Below, one piece after another: positions 1 to 5,712 of a DNA stretch of 9,264 bases. The DNA comes from an uncultured Lachnospiraceae bacterium (GTDB lineage: Bacteria; Bacillota; Clostridia; Lachnospirales; Lachnospiraceae), in NCBI GenBank assembly GCA_910577825.1, contig CAJTOK010000070.1, forward strand, positions 1 through 9,264, in the 5' to 3' direction. A program made the translations under genes and the position numbers. Position 1 is the first letter of the stretch, and each line of letters begins with the position of its first letter. Below the pieces are notes generated by a model that had not been told where the DNA came from, searched no databases, and was given only the letters and a program-made list of their open reading frames with translations.

Positions 1-315
1 TGCATAATACCTTGTCCTTTTTGGCAGGTTCTTATTGCTTGTAGTCTGTATTTCCACATTATAGACTGTCCCATTGCCATCCTTAAGGTATACATCCAGA
101 CGTACACTCTTGCTGTCTTTTGCAATATCTATGGCTTTCTGTTCTTCCGGGTATTCAATATGGTCAATTTTTATATCAAGCAGCCTTTCCAGCAGCCCTT
201 TGCATAATTCTGGATTACGCATTACCTTCGCAAATATAAAATCATTGGAGATTTTTAAATTCTCCCAGTGTTCATCTTCTGGAATAGTTATATGGATTTT
301 ATTTTCTGGATTCAT
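1..315 (-). CDS. Rpn-family PD-(D/E)XK nuclease/transposase, N-terminal part (cut by window edge)
   Basis: Minus-strand frame open from an ATG at 315 to the window edge, giving 105 residues with no stop. It begins MNPENKIHITIPEDEHWENL and contains 'KISNDFIFAKVM', a typical N-terminal block of the PDDEXK_2/Rpn family, then 'VRLDVYLKDG' followed by 'YNVEIQTT'. The Asp of LDVYL and the E-x-Q of VEIQ match the family's PD-(D/E)XK-type active site (D ... E-x-Q). Known family members are about 250-320 residues and act as DNA endonucleases that promote recombination; many sit singly in intergenic regions of Clostridia and are annotated as transposases. A GGAAGG ribosome binding site lies about 12 nt before the ATG, and a good sigma-A promoter lies further upstream at 378-406. 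The gene is not part of the surface-polymer operon. The remainder lies outside the window, so I cannot say whether it is intact. Confidence 0.8.
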   Translation of the reverse strand, partial: MNPENKIHITIPEDEHWENLKISNDFIFAKVMRNPELCKGLLERLLDIKIDHIEYPEEQKAIDIAKDSKSVRLDVYLKDGNGTVYNVEIQTTSNKNLPKRTRYYA

Positions 316-377
316 TATGTTAAATATTCCTTCCCTTATACATATCCTTCTACCATACTGTATGTTCTTATGGTTTA

Positions 378-406
378 ATTGTAGCATTATTAATAAAACG
401 TATCAA
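378..406 (-). promoter_or_regulatory. Sigma-A promoter of the Rpn-family gene
   Basis: Read on the minus strand, a TTGATA -35 box (401-406) is separated by exactly 17 nt from a TACAAT -10 box (378-383). Each box differs from consensus at one base. It lies about 63 nt before the ATG at 315, in the right orientation, with nothing else between, so this gene is probably transcribed independently of the upstream polysaccharide operon. No operator-like repeat is visible beside it. Confidence 0.6.
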
Positions 407-468
407 GCACAATTCTATAAAAAGGAAATACTATTACCTGATTCTTATATACAGGCATAATTAAAATA

Positions 469-500
469 ACCGGTAAACAGATATGGTGTCCACCGGTAAA
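469..500. repeat. Pair of ACCGGTAAA direct repeats in the gap after the operon
   Basis: The 9-mer ACCGGTAAA occurs at 469-477 and again at 492-500, 23 bp apart (two helical turns). Because ACCGGT is itself a palindrome, the two copies can also pair as a 6-bp stem, which on the minus strand is followed by TATTTT. It could be a weak terminator for the operon ending at 537, or a paired protein-binding site. Neither reading is strong. The rest of 316-536 contains only the Rpn promoter. Confidence 0.3.
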
Positions 501-536
501 TATTTTCCATTATAAACAATATGTATAAAAATTAAT

Positions 537-815
537 TTAGTTATTATCTGTATTATACTTTCTTTGTTTCATTAATACATATCCTTCAAATAATTCTAAA
601 TCCTCTTTTGTAGTAATTTTAATATTTGTCTGGTTTTCTTTAGAAAAATAAATAGTTTCTCCCATATAATACATAAGGCTTGTTGTATGAGGTTCAACAT
701 CTTCCAGGATTCCCATTCCAACAGCTGAAAAGTTATATTTATTTATAATTTTCTTCAAATAACTATGGTAACTTTCCAAACAGACAATTTCTATTACATC
801 AATTTCTGTATGATT
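537..815 (-). pseudogene. Remnant of a TarI/IspD-type cytidylyltransferase with internal deletion
   Basis: The open frame runs from just after an in-frame TAG (816-818) to TAA at 537-539. A TTG at 777-779 gives an 80-residue ORF, but homology-like sequence continues upstream of it. The first part, NHTEIDVIEIVCLESYHSYL followed by KKIINKYNFS, resembles the stretch about 45-85 residues into TarI/IspD proteins. It then jumps directly to the C-terminal section, with 'SLMYYMG', 'IYF', 'NIKITTKEDLEL' and 'EGYVLMK'. The N-terminal nucleotide-binding loop (AGGxGxRM) and roughly 100 residues of the catalytic core are absent, so it cannot be an active enzyme. Intact relatives make CDP-ribitol (TarI) or CDP-methylerythritol (IspD); the C-terminal N-I-K-I-T-T-x-E-D-L motif is common to both, and the surface-polymer context favours TarI. 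It lies downstream of the TagD-like gene in the same orientation, probably a decayed last gene of the operon. Confidence 0.65.
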
Positions 816-970
816 CTATAATATACCTTTAAATTTAAACATATCTATTAATTTAATAATTATAAACTATATATAAATTATTTAAATTTAGAAAAAACAT
901 ATAAATAATTATGACTGTTGCTAATAATTTTACATAATAATTTATATTTAATAATATAGAACAACTTATT

Positions 971-1414
971 TCACTCAAATTTTGTATATTCATTTAAAAT
1001 ACCCTTAATTACTGATGTTAATTTAGTACTTGATACTCCAGATGTATATGGTAAATATACAATTTCAACTCCTAATGGTTTTAATTCCATCTCATATTTT
1101 TTCCATTGTTGTGTTCCTTTCCAATCTGAACCAACAAACATTTTATTAAAATGATATTTTTCCCATGCCTTAACTTTATCTTTATCATATTGTGGAACAA
1201 CTTCATCTGTATATTTAAGAGCTTCTATAATAGCTATTCTTTCATTGTATGGAATAACTGGTGTCTTTATTTTTTCATTTATAACTAGTTCATCAGTACT
1301 TACACCAACAATTAAATAATCACATTGGTCTTTAGCATTTTTTATTATATTTAAATGCCCAATATGAAACATATCATAAACTCCTGTTGTATAACCTATT
1401 ATTTGTTTTTTCAT
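971..1414 (-). CDS. TagD/TarD-like glycerol-3-phosphate cytidylyltransferase
   Basis: A 147-residue single-domain nucleotidyltransferase, slightly longer than B. subtilis TagD (about 129). It should join CTP to an alcohol phosphate, most simply glycerol 3-phosphate, to give CDP-glycerol and pyrophosphate in the cytoplasm. The HxGH CTP-binding motif is H17-I-G-H20 within GVYDMFHIGH; further marks are 'DYLIVGVSTDE' (32-42), an Arg at 59 in 'YNERIAIIEAL', and 'VGSDWKGT' (94-101). The usual C-terminal signature R-T-x-G-I-S-T-T appears here as Y-T-S-G-V-S-S-T (123-130), so the Arg is replaced by Tyr and the alcohol phosphate could differ (for example ethanolamine phosphate). The start is well supported: GGAGG lies 8 nt before the ATG. 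It follows the NKWYS-type gene by 23 nt and is the last intact gene of the operon. Family assignment is firm; exact substrate is inferred. Confidence 0.85.
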   Translation of the reverse strand: MKKQIIGYTTGVYDMFHIGHLNIIKNAKDQCDYLIVGVSTDELVINEKIKTPVIPYNERIAIIEALKYTDEVVPQYDKDKVKAWEKYHFNKMFVGSDWKGTQQWKKYEMELKPLGVEIVYLPYTSGVSSTKLTSVIKGILNEYTKFE

Positions 1415-1437
1415 TTATTTTCCTCCAAAATAGTATA

Positions 1438-2646
1438 TTACTTGAGATATGGTTTCCATTTCTTATAATAATTTTCACGTTCAGATTTACTAAAAAAATG
1501 TTGCATTTCTTTAGATGAGATTATTTCTTCAAAAAATTCCAAATCAATTTCCACTTTTTTTAAAAATTCTCTGTATGCTAGAGCATATGCTTTTTTCTTA
1601 GCCTGATTATTGCTTATAATTTTAAAGTCTTTATAACCAATAAAGTTACTAATTTCATTTTCAAGTTTATTTAAATAATCAAGTCTATATAAAAATATAC
1701 TAATATTATCCTTGTTTATTATCGTATATCCTTTATTGATATTAAACTTATATTTAAATACATCAATCCCAAAAGATTCTTCAATTTGTTCTTTAAACCA
1801 TTTATCATGGTTAAGATATTCTCTAATATCTGGCATACTTGTAATAATTTTATTTATCTTATTTGATATACACTTATCACCATAAACCCATGTTTTATCC
1901 ATATATTGCCATTTTGTAGCAATAATACGCTCTATAGGATATCTTATACCTGAAAGTATTTTTATATTTGAATATGTATTTTTAATAATCTTTGATAATA
2001 ATTTTTTCTCTTCTTCTCCTATTCCTAATAAATGTCTGCTCCAAACAGCATTAGAATAATTATTTAACGATTTTTCCAAAGTCTTATTTCCTGTTTTTTG
2101 TATACTATGAACTAATATACAAGTTTCTTTCGTTAATAAAAATTGCATAACCTTATATCTTGCATTTTCTTTTAAAGTATTAAAATATTGTTTATTTGAT
2201 TGTGCCCAGATTTCATATATATTTTTATAACGTTCTATTATTTCTTTTGGAAAATATTGTGCACGTCCATTCATTATATCATAATGAATGGAATGCATAT
2301 ATGATTTAGAACCAACAACATCATATGGACATTCTATTTCTAATAAATAATTATATATATCTGTAACATACGAAGAGGCAATTATTATTATAATATTTTT
2401 AAGAGAAGTCCTGCATATTTTCATAGGCGAAATAACATTTAATCCTTTCCATTTTCCTTCTTCTCCTAAATTGTCTAATTTTCTTTCATCTGTATCACAA
2501 GCATAAATTATATTTTCTCTAATATTTAAAAATTTTAAATATTCTATTATTCTTTCACCAGATGATGATATTCCATATATTACAATTCTTTTTTTTATCA
2601 ATTCAACTGCCCCATTTTTCATTATATCCCAATCTAATACTCTCAT
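1438..2646 (-). CDS. Rossmann-domain / sulfotransferase-like (NKWYS-type) capsular polysaccharide protein
   Basis: A 402-residue two-domain protein. Residues about 18-112 form a Rossmann-like domain: 'KRIVIYGISSSGERIIEYL' (19-37), an acidic turn 'YACDTDERK' (48-56) and 'NIIIIIASSYVTDI' (84-97). The C-terminal part (about 170-400) resembles the 'putative capsular polysaccharide synthesis' NKWYS family, which has a sulfotransferase-like fold: 'VHSIQKTGNKTLEKSL' (179-194) sits where the 5'-phosphosulfate loop would be, 'SGIRYPIERIIATKWQ' (232-247) where the 3'-phosphate-binding R-D-P-...-S motif would be, and 'GIDVFKYKFN' (293-302) is family-typical. The Asp and Ser of that second motif are Tyr and Ala here, so PAPS use is doubtful. 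The start is placed by AAAGGGG about 12 nt before the ATG. The gene is extremely AT-rich and lies 40 nt after the LicD gene. No membrane segment or signal peptide is seen, so it is probably cytoplasmic. Biochemical role is unknown; a role in surface-glycan modification is inferred. Confidence 0.65.
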   Translation of the reverse strand: MRVLDWDIMKNGAVELIKKRIVIYGISSSGERIIEYLKFLNIRENIIYACDTDERKLDNLGEEGKWKGLNVISPMKICRTSLKNIIIIIASSYVTDIYNYLLEIECPYDVVGSKSYMHSIHYDIMNGRAQYFPKEIIERYKNIYEIWAQSNKQYFNTLKENARYKVMQFLLTKETCILVHSIQKTGNKTLEKSLNNYSNAVWSRHLLGIGEEEKKLLSKIIKNTYSNIKILSGIRYPIERIIATKWQYMDKTWVYGDKCISNKINKIITSMPDIREYLNHDKWFKEQIEESFGIDVFKYKFNINKGYTIINKDNISIFLYRLDYLNKLENEISNFIGYKDFKIISNNQAKKKAYALAYREFLKKVEIDLEFFEEIISSKEMQHFFSKSERENYYKKWKPYLK

Positions 2647-2686
2647 TTATTACTAATCCCCTTTAAATATTATTATTTCCATTTAA

Positions 2687-3853
2687 TTAGCTATGCTTTT
2701 TATTCGTATAAAAAAAATAGTTATGATGTGTTAATTGTTTCTCTTTTGGTGGTAATTTCATATAATCTTTGTATAATGTACTTAAAATTTCATCATAACC
2801 TATTGGAATAGAAAATAAACTTCCACAAAATTTTTTCTTCAAAGTTTTTTCATAAGCCTTATATGATACAATTTCTTCTTCAAAATATCCCGAATTGCCC
2901 ACACAAGTGCGAATTACTTTTTTAGATTTTTTATAAGACATATTTTCCCACATTTCAATTAAATAATTCCTTGCTTCAAAAAATTCTTTTGATGGATTAA
3001 ACAAATTAGCATTTTTTAAAATCTTTTTAATTTCCCTGTTTTTTAAAATTAATTTTTCAGCTTCATTTGTATCATCTGGCAAACTATATATTGGAAAAAC
3101 ATCAACACACAAATTAGTATCTGAAATAACTGGAAAACCATAATGCCGCCTAAAAATTTTTTTATTACAAATTCTTGAATAACCATATCTAAACAATCTA
3201 TTTGTTTTATAATTTTCTATACTAAAAATATTTTCTTTTTCTACCAATAACAGAAATTTTTGATAATCTATACATGGCATAGAAATATCAATATCATCAT
3301 CCCATGGAATAAATCCCTTATGACGTATAGCTCCTAATAAAGTTCCACCGCATAAAAAATAGGTCAGTCCCTCTCTTTCGCATAAATCTCTTATATATTG
3401 TAAAATATAAAATTCTTCTAATTTTACTTCATCAGGTGTTAATTTCTCAGCATATGGAATTGAGCTATCTATTTGTTTAAAAATTTTATCATAATCAATT
3501 AAAGCAAGAATATGTTTTCCACATTGATATCCAAATTTTCTCAGTTCTTTTATCATTTCTGAAACATGTGAAGATGCAATTAAAACTACTAAATTATCAT
3601 CAAATTTCTTAAATACTTCTCCTGAAGCAACTACTTTCATTCCTTCAAATAAAATTTCTTGTTTCTCTTTTCCGTTATCAACAACTGCATGTATAAAATA
3701 CCCCCTGTTTTCTAAAAACTCTTTTATAGCAATACTAGGATCCGTTGCACCAAATAAAACAATTTTTTTTCCTTCTAATAATCCTTGTTCAATAAATTTT
3801 TCAAGTGTAGAAAACATATTACAAAAATTAAATTCTATTTTAAAATTTTCCAT
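2687..3853 (-). CDS. Rossmann-domain / LicD-family phosphotransferase fusion
   Basis: A 388-residue fusion. Residues about 28-120 are a Rossmann-like domain with 'KKIVLFGATDPSIAIKEFL' (29-47), 'HAVVDNGKEKQ' (55-65) and 'LVVLIASSHVSEMIKEL' (88-104). Residues about 137-385 are a full LicD/fukutin-related domain: 'TYFLCGGTLLGAIRHKGF' (164-181), catalytic 'PWDDDIDISM' (183-192, D185-D187 and D189), 'CVDVFPIYSLPDD' in the middle, and the usual end 'YDEILSTLYKDYMKLPP'. LicD enzymes transfer a phospho-alcohol (phosphocholine in pneumococcus) from a CDP donor onto a glycan. With a TagD-like enzyme two genes downstream, CDP-glycerol is a plausible donor here. The ATG has GAGG 7 nt upstream, located in the 18-nt gap after the LTA-synthase stop. 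No export signal is seen; it is probably cytoplasmic or membrane-peripheral. Domain call is firm, donor and acceptor are inferred. Confidence 0.85.
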   Translation of the reverse strand: MENFKIEFNFCNMFSTLEKFIEQGLLEGKKIVLFGATDPSIAIKEFLENRGYFIHAVVDNGKEKQEILFEGMKVVASGEVFKKFDDNLVVLIASSHVSEMIKELRKFGYQCGKHILALIDYDKIFKQIDSSIPYAEKLTPDEVKLEEFYILQYIRDLCEREGLTYFLCGGTLLGAIRHKGFIPWDDDIDISMPCIDYQKFLLLVEKENIFSIENYKTNRLFRYGYSRICNKKIFRRHYGFPVISDTNLCVDVFPIYSLPDDTNEAEKLILKNREIKKILKNANLFNPSKEFFEARNYLIEMWENMSYKKSKKVIRTCVGNSGYFEEEIVSYKAYEKTLKKKFCGSLFSIPIGYDEILSTLYKDYMKLPPKEKQLTHHNYFFYTNKKHS

Positions 3854-3871
3854 TTAAAACCTCTTTCTATA

Positions 3872-5017
3872 TTAAGTGTATATATTATTAATATTTATAT
3901 ATGATTTCTCGATTTTAATAACATTGTTCTCTAAAATAAAATCCGACGATTTTAATCTCTCTTTTGCCTTTTCAATCTGCTTTTCTTCACTTTGGCTCAT
4001 TTTCCTTTTTACACCTTCTTTTGAATATACTTTTGAATCTCCTTCAAAATAAATCATATTTTTACCTATAACTGTTCCATCACGCAAAATAGCAATTCCA
4101 TCATTTGAAAAGTCAAACATATCTTCTCCTAATAAAAAATCATCATTTAATCCTAACAAATTACATAATGTTGGTAAAATATCAATTTGCCCCGTTATTT
4201 TATCTACCTTTCTTGGATATAGCTTGCCTAGATTATTTTTTACATCATCAGGCAAATGTAATACAGCTGCTACTTTTTGCTCTCTTACCCAGTTTATGTC
4301 ATATGCTTTCTTAAATTTGTGCTCATTTTGAAAATAATATTCGTCTGGTAAACCAGCATGGTCTCCATACATAAATAAAAGACAATTATTATATATTCCT
4401 TCTTCCTTTAATCCATTTATAAATTCCCCTATAGCACAATCAGCATAGTGTGCTGCTTTTAAATAATTTCCAAATATTGTTCCTTCGTATTGTCCTACCG
4501 AAAAATTATATTTTTCAAATTCATCAAATGGGTGATGTTGTGATAAGGTAATTATAAAATAAAAGCTTTTTTGGTTTTTCATTTTTCTAATTTCCATTTC
4601 TATAAATTGCTTAAAAAGAGAACTATCACTAATTCCCATACCACATATACTACTTCTATCCATATCTGAATCATCTATAAATTTATGATAACCATACTGA
4701 TTATAAACTTGGCTTCTATTCCAAAAACTTGCCTGGTTTCCATGATATGCCTTTGTAATATATCCTGCTTCTGCCATTCTTTCTCCTAAAGCATAAAACC
4801 TGTTTTTTTCATATTCATAACATGAAACCTTATCCTCTGATGGATATAAAGAATTGTTACATAAAAGTTCTGCATCTGACGTATTAGCCACACTTGTTTG
4901 ATAGTACATATTTTCAAAACGTATATTTTCATTCATTAATTTTCTTAAATTAGGTGTTACCGCTACTCCTCCAATATCCATATCAATTAAATAATTTTGC
5001 ATAGATTCCATTTGCAC
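3872..5017 (-). CDS. LTA-synthase-type phosphoglycerol transferase, catalytic half (frameshifted)
   Basis: Carries the extracellular sulfatase-fold domain of an LtaS-like enzyme, which uses phosphatidylglycerol to add or polymerise glycerol phosphate. The first ORF start is a GTG at 5015-5017, but the homologous frame runs further upstream to about 5057 (FSDICKEKNVIVVQMES), so it is the second half of a split gene. Active-site landmarks in ORF numbering: metal-binding Glu4 in QMES, nucleophile Thr46 in 'ANTSDAE' (44-50), Trp99 and Arg101 in 'SFWNR', His161/162 in 'SQHHPFD', and Asp219-His220 in 'YGDH'. All match the LtaS active site, so this half shows no sign of decay. It has no signal peptide or membrane segment and could not reach the outside without the upstream half (4987-5712). 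Adding one base to the A-tract at 5058-5064 joins the two into a 613-residue protein, a normal LtaS length. Confidence 0.85.
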   Translation of the reverse strand: MQMESMQNYLIDMDIGGVAVTPNLRKLMNENIRFENMYYQTSVANTSDAELLCNNSLYPSEDKVSCYEYEKNRFYALGERMAEAGYITKAYHGNQASFWNRSQVYNQYGYHKFIDDSDMDRSSICGMGISDSSLFKQFIEMEIRKMKNQKSFYFIITLSQHHPFDEFEKYNFSVGQYEGTIFGNYLKAAHYADCAIGEFINGLKEEGIYNNCLLFMYGDHAGLPDEYYFQNEHKFKKAYDINWVREQKVAAVLHLPDDVKNNLGKLYPRKVDKITGQIDILPTLCNLLGLNDDFLLGEDMFDFSNDGIAILRDGTVIGKNMIYFEGDSKVYSKEGVKRKMSQSEEKQIEKAKERLKSSDFILENNVIKIEKSYININNIYT

Positions 5018-5712
5018 AACAATAACATTTTTTTCTTTACAAATATCCGAAAATTGATTTTTTTCACTCTATTAAATTGCTTTTTTATTAATTGTATTTC
5101 GTCCTTACTAATCTTTTTTTTATGTAAAATTTTAATACATGTTCTACATATATCATTTAAATGAAAAAATAAAATCCCTAAATCTCTTGCAATTCTTTTT
5201 TTATTCCATTTATAAGGTTCTCTATTACTTAAATAATAAATTACAAATAGCCATACAACTCCACTAACAACAAAAATAATTCCAAAACGTAAATTTATTA
5301 TTCTATTCTGTGGAAGTTTATAAAACCATATTGTAAGTAATAATAAAAAGGGGATATCTATAAAATAAAACAAATCTTTTTTTATGAAAACTGAATTAAC
5401 ACTTTTTTTAATATCTTTTAATACAGTTATATTATGTAAAATTACTGAACAAGTTAATAGATTTTTATAATACCTCATATAAAGCAAATCTGAAAACATA
5501 ATAACATCAAATAATATACCAAATAATATTAATGATATCCCACTTCGGTCTGCCAAACAAGATATTCCAATAACAATCATCATTTCTGATACCAAAGCCT
5601 GTGTTGTTTTTTTATGAACTTTCCATCGAAATGGTTTTGAATTCAAATTTACATGAAAATTAAATATAAGTTGTCGGATGGAAAAATATATTATATAAAA
5701 TAAATATATCAT
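4987..5712 (-). CDS. LTA-synthase-type enzyme, membrane half (frameshifted)
   Basis: Encodes the N-terminal membrane domain of the LtaS-like protein. Hydrophobic segments lie at about residues 1-18, 40-55, 58-79, 112-132 and 142-162, the five-helix pattern of LtaS. Family-like landmarks are 'MFSDLLYMRYY', 'KKDLFYFIDIPFLLL' and the juxtamembrane 'GILFFHLNDICR'. Homology ends near residue 216; after the seven-A run at 5058-5064 the frame reads an unrelated tail of about 24 residues to a TAA at 4987-4989, while the true continuation lies in the other frame. The ATG (5710-5712) directly abuts the TAA of the GT-D gene, and its ribosome binding site (GGGGAGG, about 8-9 nt upstream) is inside the last codons of that gene, so translation is probably coupled. 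GC content drops sharply exactly at this start. Confidence 0.8.
   Translation of the reverse strand: MIYLFYIIYFSIRQLIFNFHVNLNSKPFRWKVHKKTTQALVSEMMIVIGISCLADRSGISLILFGILFDVIMFSDLLYMRYYKNLLTCSVILHNITVLKDIKKSVNSVFIKKDLFYFIDIPFLLLLTIWFYKLPQNRIINLRFGIIFVVSGVVWLFVIYYLSNREPYKWNKKRIARDLGILFFHLNDICRTCIKILHKKKISKDEIQLIKKQFNRVKKINFRIFVKKKMLLLCKWNLCKII
5058..5064 (-). other. A7 tract at the LTA-synthase frameshift
   Basis: A run of seven A on the coding (minus) strand reads GTG-AAA-AAA-ATC in the upstream frame. With eight A it would read V-K-K-N-Q-F-S-D-I-C-K-E and continue into the catalytic frame. The shift must fall between the TAG of the downstream frame at 5069-5071 and the start of recognisable catalytic-frame homology near 5045, and this tract is the obvious repeat in that short interval. 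It could be a fixed mutation, a slipped-strand phase-variation site, a transcriptional or ribosomal slippage site, or a sequencing/assembly error. Confidence 0.75.

Noticed and set aside
74..460. Plus-strand ORF of 128 codons
   Set aside because: It overlaps the well-supported Rpn-family frame on the other strand and the promoter region; its translation is rich in S, L and I with no family resemblance.
819..970. Possible small gene or N-terminal remnant of the TarI-like gene
   Set aside because: The stretch is almost pure A/T with no AGGxGxRM-like sequence and no supported frame.
4105..4314. Plus-strand ORF opposite the LTA-synthase catalytic half
   Set aside because: It is antisense to conserved catalytic sequence and shows no recognisable features.
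3872..5017. The catalytic half as a complete, independent gene
   Set aside because: Homology extends upstream of the GTG start, there is no signal peptide, and LtaS-type catalysis takes place outside the membrane, so it needs the upstream membrane half.
5052..5070. Classical X-XXY-YYZ ribosomal -1 slippery heptamer
   Set aside because: In the upstream frame the tract reads GTG-AAA-AAA-ATC, which does not fit the heptamer rule; single-tRNA slippage or polymerase slippage remains possible, so programmed frameshifting is not claimed.
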